Source: CAZYBG01 sp964645155 (GTDB taxonomy: Bacteria; Pseudomonadota; Alphaproteobacteria; Rhodobacterales; Rhodobacteraceae). From it: 27,073 nucleotides of DNA. The notes under the pieces are model-generated. The model was not told where the DNA came from. It did no database searches and worked only from the letters and a program-made list of their open reading frames with translations. Both the position numbers and the translations under genes were made by a program. Below are positions 14,847-22,844 of the stretch, one piece after another; position 1 is the stretch's first letter; each line of letters opens with the position of its first letter. The stretch spans positions 1 through 27,073 of the forward strand of contig CAZYBG010000039.1 in the NCBI GenBank assembly GCA_964645155.1. The letters run 5' to 3'.

Positions 14847-15815
14847 ATGAGCATCAGCATCGAGCCGCTAATCTACGGCCTCATCTTCGTCGGCGTCCTG
14901 CTGCTGGTCGAGGGCATCTACCTCACCGTTTTCGGCAAGTCGATCTCACTCAACGCGAAGCTCAACCGCCGGATGGACATGCTCGAGAAGGGCGCCGGCC
15001 GCGAGCAGGTGCTCGAGCAGCTCCGCAAGGAGGTGAGCCAGCACATGAACGGAGCGGGCATCCCGCTCTACTCGATCCTGGCCGACAAGGCGCAGAAGGC
15101 GGCGATCGCCTTCTCGCCCCGCCAGCTGGTGATGATGATGGGCGTGCTCTCGGTGGTCGCGTTCCTGCTCCTGACGCTCGGCACCCAGGCGTCGCTGGCC
15201 ATCCGGATTCTCGTATCGGTCGCGATGGGTGTGGGCGGCATCTACTTCTGGGTAAACCGCAAGGCCAAGAAGCGCCTCTCGCTGATCGAGGAACAGCTTC
15301 CCGACGCGGTGGAACTGATGGTGCGCTCGCTCCGGGTCGGCCACCCGTTTTCCTCGGCGATCAACATCGTCGCGAAGGAGGTTCCCGACCCGCTGGGGTC
15401 GGAGTTCGGCATCATCGCCGACGAGGCCGCCTACGGTCGCGAGATCTCGGAAAGCCTGAAGGCCCTCGCCGAGCGGATGGACATGCAGGACCTGCGCTTC
15501 CTTGCCGTCGCCGTCACGATCCAGGCGCAGTCGGGCGGCAACCTTGCAGAGATCCTCGATGGTCTCGCCAAGGTGGTCCGGTCGCGCTTCCGCCTGTTCC
15601 GCCGGGTGCGCGCGATCACCGCCGAGGCGAAGTGGTCGGGCATGTTCCTGTCGGTGTTCCCGGTGATCGCGCTCATCATGATCAACGTCATCGAGCCGAC
15701 CTATTTCGACAACGTCAAGGGCACCTCCGTCTACATTCCGGCGGCGATTTTCGTCTGCGTCATGCTGGTGATCAACGTCATCTTCATGCGCATGATGGTG
15801 AACATCAAGGTCTGA
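14847..15815 (+). CDS. tadB: Tad pilus inner-membrane platform protein TadB
   Basis: A 322-aa polytopic protein that forms the inner-membrane platform together with TadC. The first helix is at about residues 5-27 and a helix pair at about 92-137. The cytoplasmic T2SSF domain spans about 145-265 (EEQLPDAVELMVRSLRVGHP, EISESLKALAERMDMQDLRF, VTIQAQSGGNLAEILDGLAKVV), and two C-terminal helices follow (FLSVFPVIALIMINVI and IPAAIFVCVMLVINVIF). Length and layout are normal for TadB. It is 12 bases behind cpaF and 13 bases ahead of tadC. Confidence 0.94.
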   Translation: MSISIEPLIYGLIFVGVLLLVEGIYLTVFGKSISLNAKLNRRMDMLEKGAGREQVLEQLRKEVSQHMNGAGIPLYSILADKAQKAAIAFSPRQLVMMMGVLSVVAFLLLTLGTQASLAIRILVSVAMGVGGIYFWVNRKAKKRLSLIEEQLPDAVELMVRSLRVGHPFSSAINIVAKEVPDPLGSEFGIIADEAAYGREISESLKALAERMDMQDLRFLAVAVTIQAQSGGNLAEILDGLAKVVRSRFRLFRRVRAITAEAKWSGMFLSVFPVIALIMINVIEPTYFDNVKGTSVYIPAAIFVCVMLVINVIFMRMMVNIKV

Positions 15816-15828
15816 GGGGGCCAGCGCC

Positions 15829-16812
15829 ATGCTCGAATCCATCAATGCCATGCTGACCGGCATGTTCGGTCCGTTCGGCCCGCTGCTCGCCGTCGGGCTG
15901 CTCGGCCTGCTCCTCATCATCCTGACGCTGCCGACCTTCCTCCGGCGCCGGGCCGATCCGATGTCGCGGCTGAAGCGCGACACCGCGGTCATCGAGGCGG
16001 GCGGCAAGGACAAGAAGCGGTCGCTGCGGCACGGCAGCAAGGCCAAGTTCGAGCGCTTCGCCAACTTCCTCGAGCCGCAGGACGAGAAGGAGTACTCGGC
16101 GACCAAGCTGAAGCTGCTCCAGGCCGGTTACCGCGGCAAGAACGCGGTCCGGGCGTACCACTTCCTGCAATTCGCGCTGGGCATCGGCTTCCTGCTGATC
16201 GGCGTGATCTACGCGCTGGTCCAGGCGTCGTCGGGCCAGCCGTCCACGACCACCACGATCCTCTCGGTCATCATCCCGGGCGCTGTCGGCTACTATCTGC
16301 CGAAGTACTGGGTGCAGCGCCGGCTCGAGACCCGCAAGCAGGAGATCACCAACGGCTTTCCGGACTCGCTCGACATGATGCTCGTCTGCGTCGAGGCGGG
16401 CCAGTCGCTCGACCAGTCGATCGTGCGGGTCAGCAGGGAGATCAAGACCGGCTACCCGGCGCTCGCGGAAGAGTTCGAGATGGTCGCGAACGAGCTGAAG
16501 GCCGGCAAGGACCGCGTGACCGTGCTGCGCGACATGGCAGAGCGTGCCGGCGTCACCGACGTCTCGTCGTTCGTGACAGTGATGATCCAGTCGGCGACCT
16601 TCGGCACCTCGATCGCCGATGCGCTGCGCGTCTACGCGGCCGAGATGCGCGACAAGCGCGTGATGCGCGCCGAGGAGAAGGCCAACGTGCTGCCGACCAA
16701 GCTCACGCTCGGGTCGATGATCTTCACGGTGCCGCCGCTTCTCGTCATTCTTATTGGCCCCTCGATCTATGGTGTGTACATCACTCTGACGACCACCAGC
16801 GTAGGCCTTTAA
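15829..16812 (+). CDS. tadC: Tad pilus inner-membrane platform protein TadC
   Basis: A 327-aa T2SSF-domain paralogue of TadB and its usual partner. Helices at about residues 13-33 and two at about 105-150 flank the region before the T2SSF domain, which contains FPDSLDMMLVCVEAGQSLDQ, EFEMVANELKAGKDRVTVL and VSSFVTVMIQSATFGTSIAD. The last helix is at about 295-320 (IFTVPPLLVILIGPSIYGV). The motif FPDSLDMMLVCVEAG with an acidic residue after the Val-Cys pair is typical of TadC. It ends 10 bases before the first TPR lipoprotein gene. Confidence 0.94.
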   Translation: MLESINAMLTGMFGPFGPLLAVGLLGLLLIILTLPTFLRRRADPMSRLKRDTAVIEAGGKDKKRSLRHGSKAKFERFANFLEPQDEKEYSATKLKLLQAGYRGKNAVRAYHFLQFALGIGFLLIGVIYALVQASSGQPSTTTTILSVIIPGAVGYYLPKYWVQRRLETRKQEITNGFPDSLDMMLVCVEAGQSLDQSIVRVSREIKTGYPALAEEFEMVANELKAGKDRVTVLRDMAERAGVTDVSSFVTVMIQSATFGTSIADALRVYAAEMRDKRVMRAEEKANVLPTKLTLGSMIFTVPPLLVILIGPSIYGVYITLTTTSVGL

Positions 16813-16822
16813 GTCGAGAGAG

Positions 16823-17398
16823 ATGCATTCCGGGATCAGGGCGCTCGCGCTCTTCCTCTGCCTGACAGTGACGGGCTGCGGCGACGCCCGCCTCGGCGGA
16901 CCCGGGGAGGGCAACCCCTTCGCGCCGGCCGGGGTATCGCGCGTCGACGAGGCGGTGGACGGCCTCGTGGTCGGCCATCGGCTGATGGCGGCCGGCGAAT
17001 ACGAACTGGCGCTCGATGCCTATTATCGCGCCGCCGCGGAGTACGGGTTCAACGCCGATGTCCTGTCGGCGCTCGGCTCGGCGAACCTGCGGCTCGGCCG
17101 GCTCGGCCAGGCCGAAGAGGTCCTCCGCCGGGCCATCTCCGAGGACGAGCGCTTCGTGCCGGCCTGGAACAACCTTGGCGTGACGCTGATGGAACAGGGC
17201 AACGTCGCCGAGGCGCGCAACGTGTTCCAGACCGCCTACGCGCTCGATAGTGGCAATTCGGACCAGATTCGCGACAATCTTCGGTTGGCTATCGCAAAAA
17301 TCGAACAACCCAGCTATTCTCCGCCCGCAGAACAAGAGACCTTCCAGCTGGTGCGGCGGGGCAACGGGCGTTTCCTGCTGCTGTCGACACCACCCTGA
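16823..17398 (+). CDS. tadD: TPR lipoprotein (TadD-like)
   Basis: A 191-aa lipoprotein precursor with lipobox VTGC and the lipidated Cys at residue 19. Tetratricopeptide repeats cover about residues 48-150 (MAAGEYELALDAYYRAAAEYG, ALGSANLRLGRLGQAEEVLRRA, NNLGVTLMEQGNVAEARNVFQ). TadD proteins are TPR pilotins thought to help secretin assembly. The C-terminal 40 residues have no repeat. The gene lies directly behind tadC, as tadD does in many Tad loci. A second TPR lipoprotein follows after 34 bases, so which of the two is the TadD counterpart is open. Confidence 0.85.
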   Translation: MHSGIRALALFLCLTVTGCGDARLGGPGEGNPFAPAGVSRVDEAVDGLVVGHRLMAAGEYELALDAYYRAAAEYGFNADVLSALGSANLRLGRLGQAEEVLRRAISEDERFVPAWNNLGVTLMEQGNVAEARNVFQTAYALDSGNSDQIRDNLRLAIAKIEQPSYSPPAEQETFQLVRRGNGRFLLLSTPP

Positions 17399-17432
17399 GA
17401 AGGCTGGATCGAGCAGCAGAGGACGCAGGCAA

Positions 17433-18290
17433 ATGCGCCAGTCGAAACTTGTCTATCTGTGCCTTCTGGGCACCGTGGCCCTTGCGGCCTGCCAGAAATC
17501 CGACGACGCCGAGGTCGCCGCGGCGATGAAGGCGGTCAACGCCATCGACGAGTCGAACCTCGGGAACCTGATGCTCCAGGCCGCGGATCCGAACGAGGCG
17601 GCCGCCTATTTCCGCCGGACGCTGCAGGACAACCCCGACCGGATCGACGTGCAGCGCGGCCTCGCGCAGTCGCTGGTCCGCGCCCGCAAGCCGGGCGAGG
17701 CGGTGCCGGTCTGGGCGAAGATCGTTGAACACCCCGAGGCGGTGCCGCAGGACAGCATCGGCTACGCCGACGCGCTGATCCGCACCAACGAATGGGCCCG
17801 CGCCAGGCAGGTGCTCGACACCGTGCCGCCGACGCACGAGACGTTCGAGCGCTACCGGCTCGAGGCGATGGTGGCCGACGCGAACAAGGACTGGAACCGC
17901 GCCGACAGCTTCTACGAAACCGCCGTCGGGCTGACCACGCAGCCCTCGGCGGTGCTGAACAACTGGGGCTATTCCAAGCTGACCCGCGGCGCCTATGCCG
18001 ATGCCGAGCGGCTCTTCAACGAGGCGCTGACCTACGACCCCACCTCGTTCACGAGCAAGAACAACCTCGTCCTCGCCCGCGGGGCGCAGCGCCGCTACCA
18101 GCTTCCGCTGGTCGACATGACCCAGACCGAACGGGCCGAACTGCAGCACACGATGGCGCTGACGGCGATCAAGCAGGGCGACATCAACACCGGCAAGGCG
18201 CTTCTCCAGCAGGCCATCGAGACCCATCCGCGCTACTTCGAGGCGGCGGTGGTCGCCCTCGAGGCGCTGGAATCAGGCTCGCGGACCTGA
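17433..18290 (+). CDS. Second TPR lipoprotein of the Tad locus
   Basis: A 285-aa lipoprotein precursor with lipobox LAAC and Cys at residue 20. Repeats run from about residue 50 to 275, with NNWGYSKLTRGAYADAERLFNEALTYDP as the clearest TPR, YFRRTLQDNPDRIDVQRGLAQSLVRARKPGEAVPVW before it, and TAIKQGDINTGKALLQQAIETHPRYFEAA near the end. It is longer than the TPR lipoprotein ahead of it and not closely similar outside the repeat pattern, so duplication is not obvious. It may act with the secretin or within the periplasmic part of the machine. The ATG at 17433 is the only start that gives a signal peptide; the open frame upstream runs antisense-like through the neighbouring coding region. Confidence 0.85.
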   Translation: MRQSKLVYLCLLGTVALAACQKSDDAEVAAAMKAVNAIDESNLGNLMLQAADPNEAAAYFRRTLQDNPDRIDVQRGLAQSLVRARKPGEAVPVWAKIVEHPEAVPQDSIGYADALIRTNEWARARQVLDTVPPTHETFERYRLEAMVADANKDWNRADSFYETAVGLTTQPSAVLNNWGYSKLTRGAYADAERLFNEALTYDPTSFTSKNNLVLARGAQRRYQLPLVDMTQTERAELQHTMALTAIKQGDINTGKALLQQAIETHPRYFEAAVVALEALESGSRT

Positions 18291-18311
18291 GGCGACGGAC
18301 GGGCCGCCGCA

Positions 18312-18803
18312 ATGGCAATGCCTGCCGAGGCCGCGCTCTGGTTCCTGCCCTTCGTGCTGCCCATCGCGATGTGGGTGGCGTGGTCCGACATGAGCCGGAT
18401 GAAGATCCCGAACAAGGCGGTGCTCGCGCTTCTCGGGGTCTTTCTTCTGGTCGGGCCGTTCGTGCTGCCCTTCGGCGACTGGGCCTGGCGCTGGGTCCAC
18501 TTTGCGGTCGTACTGGCCGCCGGGTTCGTCCTGAGCTCGATCCGCGTGATGGGCGCCGGCGACGCCAAGTTCGCCGCCGCGATGGCGCCATTCATCGCAG
18601 CGGATGATGTCCGCCTGCTTCTGCTGCTGCTCGCCGCCGTGATCCCGGCCAGCCTCGTTACCCATCGCGCCTTCCGCGCCGTGCCGGCCGTCCGCCGCGC
18701 CACGCCGGGCTGGGAGAGCTGGACCCGCCCGAAGGAGTTCCCGTTTGGCCTGCCGCTTGCCGGAACACTCGTCCTCTACCTCGCCGCCGCGGTGCTGCTA
18801 TAG
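18312..18803 (+). CDS. cpaA: Prepilin peptidase CpaA (TadV, A24 family)
   Basis: An inner-membrane aspartic protease that cleaves the prepilin leaders after Gly. The 163-aa protein has the two catalytic aspartates in WSDMSRMKIPNK (Asp at about residue 26) and GAGDAKFAAAMAP, the GxGD motif (Asp at about residue 82). There are about five membrane helices. It is the short form without the N-terminal methyltransferase domain of PilD, as in other Tad systems. A second ATG at 18318 could also serve as start. No strong Shine-Dalgarno sequence precedes it; the gene lies 21 bases behind the second TPR lipoprotein, so coupling is possible. Confidence 0.93.
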   Translation: MAMPAEAALWFLPFVLPIAMWVAWSDMSRMKIPNKAVLALLGVFLLVGPFVLPFGDWAWRWVHFAVVLAAGFVLSSIRVMGAGDAKFAAAMAPFIAADDVRLLLLLLAAVIPASLVTHRAFRAVPAVRRATPGWESWTRPKEFPFGLPLAGTLVLYLAAAVLL

Positions 18804-18944
18804 TCGGCCGCCGGCCGTGCTGCGGCCAGCCGCGACAGGCGCCTTAGTGCTGCCACGGTTCGCTGGCACCGTCCGGCACGCTGCGTTTCTCCTCCGGGGA
18901 CAAACGGGCGAATCGCATGAGGCCAACCGACGAGGGCTCCCCAG

Positions 18945-20255
18945 ATGAACATGCATGCCTCGAACGTCACCGCCCCCCCGGCGCCGCGCTCCATGGCGGA
19001 GCTCGGGCTTTCGATGGTCATGATCCGCGACATCCTGCTCAAGACGATGTTCCGGATGAACCTCGAATTGGTGTCGGAGATCAGCCGGGTGTGCTCGGTG
19101 CCGATGCCGATCGCACAGGAGATGGTCGACCTCGCCCGCGGGCAGAAGCTGCTCGAGGCGACGGGCACGCTGCACGCCAACTCGGGCGGCGAGATGGGCT
19201 ACAAGCTGTCGGAGGCCGGCAAGGCGCGCGCCCTCGATGCGCTGTCGCAGTCGGAATACTACGGCGCCCTGCCGGTCCCGCTGGCCACCTACGAGGAGCA
19301 GGTCAAGCGCCAGTCGATCCGCAGCATCCAGCTGACGCGCGACGCGCTGCTCGGCGCGATGGGCCACCTGATCCTGCCCGACGAACTGATCGACCACCTC
19401 GGCCCGGCGGTCAGCTCGGGCCGGTCGATCCTGATGTACGGGCCGCCCGGCAACGGCAAGTCGTCGATCGCGAACGGCATCCGCGACGCCATCGGCGACA
19501 AGATCTTCGTGCCGAAGGCGATCGAGTATTCCGGCCAGGTCATCACCGTCTTCGACCCGATCGTGCATACCAAGGCCGAGGAGCAGACCGACGACCCAAC
19601 CTCGCTGCGCCGCACCGGCAACCGCTTCGACAACCGCTATGTCTTCTGTGAGCGGCCGACGGTCATCACCGGGGGCGAACTGACGCTCTCGATGCTCGAC
19701 CTCAACTACAACCCGACCGCGCGCACCTATACCGCGCCGCTGCAGATGAAGGCCTCGGGCGGGGTGTTCATCGTCGACGACCTCGGCCGCCAGGAAGAGC
19801 CGCCGCAGGCGCTCATCAACCGCTGGATCGTGCCGCTCGAGATGAACTACGACATCCTCGCGCTCCAGTCGGGCGAGAAGTTCGTCGTGCCGTTCGACAC
19901 GCTCGTCGTGTTCTCGACCAACTTCCACCCGAACGAGATCTTCGACGGCGCCGCGCTGCGCCGGATCTTCTTCAAGATCAAGATCGACGGCCCCGACCAG
20001 GAGAACTTCTTGAAGATCTTCGCGATGGTCGCGCGCAAGAAGGGCATGCCGCTCGACGAGAAGGCGCTGCTTCACCTCCTGAAGGTCAAGTACCCGACGA
20101 TCAACTACAACTACGCCAACTACCACCCGGTATTCCTGATCGACCAGATGATCTCGGTCTGCACCTTCGAGGGCATCCCCTACCAGATGACGCCCGAACT
20201 GATCGACCGGGCCTGGGAGAACATGTTCGTCCGCGACGAGAAGATCGCGCGCTGA
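18945..20255 (+). CDS. AAA+ family ATPase linked to the Tad locus, function unknown
   Basis: A 436-aa cytoplasmic ATPase. The N-terminal part (about 20-100) looks like a winged-helix domain (DILLKTMFRMNLELVSEISR, followed by GYKLSEAGKARALDAL). The AAA core has Walker A GPPGNGKSS at residues 166-174, Walker B VFIVDD at 274-279, and a sensor-1-like VVFSTNFHPNE followed by ALRRIFFKIKI, possibly with an arginine finger. The C-terminal lid contains the Tyr/Asn-rich YPTINYNYANYHP. No transmembrane segment or secretion signal is seen. It follows cpaA on the same strand after 141 bases. I recognise the fold but no named pilus function; a remodelling or regulatory role in Tad biogenesis is inference from position alone. 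The start ATG at 18945 follows GAGGG with eight-base spacing. Confidence 0.85.
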   Translation: MNMHASNVTAPPAPRSMAELGLSMVMIRDILLKTMFRMNLELVSEISRVCSVPMPIAQEMVDLARGQKLLEATGTLHANSGGEMGYKLSEAGKARALDALSQSEYYGALPVPLATYEEQVKRQSIRSIQLTRDALLGAMGHLILPDELIDHLGPAVSSGRSILMYGPPGNGKSSIANGIRDAIGDKIFVPKAIEYSGQVITVFDPIVHTKAEEQTDDPTSLRRTGNRFDNRYVFCERPTVITGGELTLSMLDLNYNPTARTYTAPLQMKASGGVFIVDDLGRQEEPPQALINRWIVPLEMNYDILALQSGEKFVVPFDTLVVFSTNFHPNEIFDGAALRRIFFKIKIDGPDQENFLKIFAMVARKKGMPLDEKALLHLLKVKYPTINYNYANYHPVFLIDQMISVCTFEGIPYQMTPELIDRAWENMFVRDEKIAR

Positions 20256-20262
20256 AGCCCGG

Positions 20263-20285
20263 GCAAGGGGCCGACCGCCCCTTGC
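20263..20285 (+). terminator. Hairpin after the AAA+ ATPase gene
   Basis: GCAAGGGGC (20263-20271) and GCCCCTTGC (20277-20285) form a perfect nine-base stem around a five-base loop, eight bases after the stop codon. No T tract follows, so it is either a weak terminator or a 3'-end stabilising stem. Confidence 0.5.
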
Positions 20286-20364
20286 GGCCCGCCATACCGG
20301 AGGCGGGGAGGGTCCGGCGGCCGCGGCGCTGGCCCGGGCGCCGCCCCTGCCCTACCTTGTCGGC

Positions 20365-22764
20365 ATGGCCGCCCTGCCCCCCGAGATCGCCACCTGGTTC
20401 GCCGCGCGCGGCTGGGCGCCGCATCCGCACCAGACCGAGATGCTGGAGCGCGCGGACGCGCCGGCGCTGCTCCTCGTCGCGCCAACCGGCGGCGGCAAGA
20501 CGCTTGCCGGTTTCCTGCCGACGCTGCGTGATCTTTCCGCCGATTCCCGGCCCCGCCTGCACACGCTCTACATCTCGCCGCTGAAGGCGCTGGCGGCCGA
20601 CATCCGGCGCAATCTCACCGGCCCGGTGGCCGAGATGGGGCTGCCGATCCGGATCGAGGACCGCACCGGCGATACCGGCAGCGCCCAGCGGCGGCGCCAG
20701 CGCGCCGACCCGCCGCACATCCTGCTGACGACGCCCGAGAGCCTCGCGCTCATGCTGTCCCATGACGATGCCGGGCGCACCTTTGCCGGGCTGTCGCGGG
20801 TGATCGTCGACGAGATCCACGCGCTCGCGGAATCGAAACGGGGCGACCAGCTCGTCCTGTCGCTCGCCCGGCTGCAGGCGCTGGCACCGGGCCTGCGCCG
20901 CGTCGGGCTTTCGGCAACGGTCGAGGACCCGGCCGCCATCGCCCGGTTCCTGGCCCGCCACCCCGACCCCTGCGCGCTGCTCCAGGCCGATCCGGGGCCG
21001 GAGCCCGACATCACCATGCTGGAGACCGGGGCGCCGCCGCCCTGGGCCGGCGGCGGCGGGCGCCACGCGATTCCGCGGGTGCTGGAGGAGGTCGGGCGCC
21101 ACCGGATCACGCTGATCTTCCACAACACCCGCGCGCAGGCCGAACTGTTCTTCCGCGATCTGTGGATGGCGAACACCGAGGGGCTGCCGATCGCGATCCA
21201 CCACGGCTCGCTGGCCCGCGAGCAGCGCCAGAAGGTCGAGGCGGCGATGGTCCGGGGCGCGTTGCGGGCCGTGGTCTGCACCGGCACCCTCGATCTGGGG
21301 ATCGACTGGGGCGATGTCGATCTGGTGATCCAGGTCGGCGCGCCGAAGAACGTCAAGCGGCTGGTGCAGCGGATCGGCCGCGCCAACCACCGCTACAACG
21401 CGCCCTCGAAGGCGCTCCTCGTCCCCGCCAACAGGTTCGAGGTGGTCGAGTGCGTCGCCGCGCTGGAGGCGGTGCGCGCGCATGACCTCGACGGCGACCC
21501 GCGCCCGCCGGGGGCGCGCGACGTGCTGATCCAGCACATCCTCGGCCGCGCGGCCGCAGGCCCATTCGAGGCCGGCGCGCTCTACGACGAGATCCGCACC
21601 GCGCAGCCCTACGCCGCCCTGCCGCGCGATGCCTTCGACCGCTGCCTCGACTTCGCTGCCACCGGCGGCTACGCGCTGCGCGCCTACGACCGCTACCAGC
21701 GGCTGGTCGAACGCGACGGCCGCTGGCAGTTGCGCGACCCGCGCGCCGCGCAGCGGATCCGCATGAACCTCGGCACCATCGTCGGGACCGAGACGCTGAA
21801 GGTGCGCCTGCGCGGCCGCGGCGGCCAGCCGCTCGGCGAGGTCGAGGAGGACTTCGCCGCCACGCTCACCCCCGGCGACACGTTCCTGATCGGCGGCGAG
21901 GTGGTGCGCTACGAGGGCCTGAACGAGATGACCGTCGTCGTCAGCCGCGAGCGGGGGCGCGAGCCGCGGATCGCCGCCTTCATGGGCACCAAGTTCGCCA
22001 CCTCGACGCAGCTCTCGAAACGCATCCTGGCGATGTTCCGGGCGCCGTCCTGGCCGAACCTGCCGGCGCATACCGCGCAGTGGCTCGCGCTTCAGCGCGA
22101 GGTGTCGCGGCTTCCCGAAGCCGACCGCCTGCTGGTCGAGACGTTCCCCCATGACGGCCGCGAGCACCTGGTCGCCTATGGCTTCGCGGGGCGCAACGCG
22201 CAGCAGACGCTGGGCCTGCTGCTCACGCACCGGATGGAGGCGCAGGGACTCCATCCGCTCGGCTTCGTCTCGACCGACTATGCGACGCTGATCTGGGGGC
22301 TCGACCCGGTGACCGACCCCGCGCCGCTCTTCGCGCCGGAAAACCTGCGCGAGGGCCTCGAGACCTGGCTCGCCGGCAACGCGGTGATGAAGCGCACCTT
22401 CCGCAACGCCGCGATCATCGCCGGCCTGATCGACCGCAACATGCCGGGCGGACGCAAGTCCGGACGGCAGGCCACGTTTTCCTCCGACATCCTCTACGAC
22501 ACGCTGCGCCGCTACGATCCCGACCACCTGTTGCTCGACATCACCCGCGAGGAGGCGCTGAAGGGGCTCGTCGATTTCGGGCGGATCGAGGAGATGCTGA
22601 CGCGGATCGGCGGCCGCATCGACCATGTCATGCCGGGCCGGATCACGCCGCTCGCGGCGCCGATGTTCCTCGAACCGGGCAAGGTGCCGGTCGCCGGCGC
22701 CGGCCGCGAGCGGCTTGTCGAGGAAGCCGCGCGGCGGCTGATGGCCGAAGCCGGCCTCGCCTGA
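20365..22764 (+). CDS. Lhr-like ligase-associated DNA damage response helicase
   Basis: A 799-aa superfamily 2 DNA helicase of the group that often sits beside an ATP-dependent DNA ligase, an exonuclease and PdeM. RecA-like domain 1 has Walker A APTGGGKT at residues 39-46, SPLKALAADIRRNL, LLTTPESLALML, the DEIH box at 149-152 and LSATVEDP. Domain 2 holds LIFHNTRAQAELFF, VVCTGTLDLGIDWGDVDLVIQVGAP and the QRIGRANHR motif VI. The C-terminal half carries the extra Lhr-core winged-helix and beta domains. Only the nuclease partner is beside it here. No Shine-Dalgarno sequence is evident; a TACCTT seven bases before the ATG could be a -10 giving a leaderless message, a weak inference. Confidence 0.92.
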   Translation: MAALPPEIATWFAARGWAPHPHQTEMLERADAPALLLVAPTGGGKTLAGFLPTLRDLSADSRPRLHTLYISPLKALAADIRRNLTGPVAEMGLPIRIEDRTGDTGSAQRRRQRADPPHILLTTPESLALMLSHDDAGRTFAGLSRVIVDEIHALAESKRGDQLVLSLARLQALAPGLRRVGLSATVEDPAAIARFLARHPDPCALLQADPGPEPDITMLETGAPPPWAGGGGRHAIPRVLEEVGRHRITLIFHNTRAQAELFFRDLWMANTEGLPIAIHHGSLAREQRQKVEAAMVRGALRAVVCTGTLDLGIDWGDVDLVIQVGAPKNVKRLVQRIGRANHRYNAPSKALLVPANRFEVVECVAALEAVRAHDLDGDPRPPGARDVLIQHILGRAAAGPFEAGALYDEIRTAQPYAALPRDAFDRCLDFAATGGYALRAYDRYQRLVERDGRWQLRDPRAAQRIRMNLGTIVGTETLKVRLRGRGGQPLGEVEEDFAATLTPGDTFLIGGEVVRYEGLNEMTVVVSRERGREPRIAAFMGTKFATSTQLSKRILAMFRAPSWPNLPAHTAQWLALQREVSRLPEADRLLVETFPHDGREHLVAYGFAGRNAQQTLGLLLTHRMEAQGLHPLGFVSTDYATLIWGLDPVTDPAPLFAPENLREGLETWLAGNAVMKRTFRNAAIIAGLIDRNMPGGRKSGRQATFSSDILYDTLRRYDPDHLLLDITREEALKGLVDFGRIEEMLTRIGGRIDHVMPGRITPLAAPMFLEPGKVPVAGAGRERLVEEAARRLMAEAGLA

Positions 22765-22810
22765 GCGCGACGGGGCCTCAGCGCGACGGGGCCTCAGCGC
22801 GACGGGGCTT
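22765..22810. repeat. Three tandem 16-base repeats
   Basis: The unit GCGCGACGGGGCCTCA occurs twice perfectly (22765-22780, 22781-22796), followed by a third copy that degenerates after 12 bases. It starts one base after the helicase stop and fills most of the gap to pdeM. It has no coding continuity and looks like slippage expansion. Confidence 0.9.
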
Positions 22811-22844
22811 GCACGGCGCGCGCCGCCATGGCACCGAACGAAGC

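Noticed and set aside
18804..18944. Possible small RNA or terminator between cpaA and the AAA+ gene
   Set aside because: Several short GC stems can be drawn but none is convincing, and there is no T tract or clear promoter.
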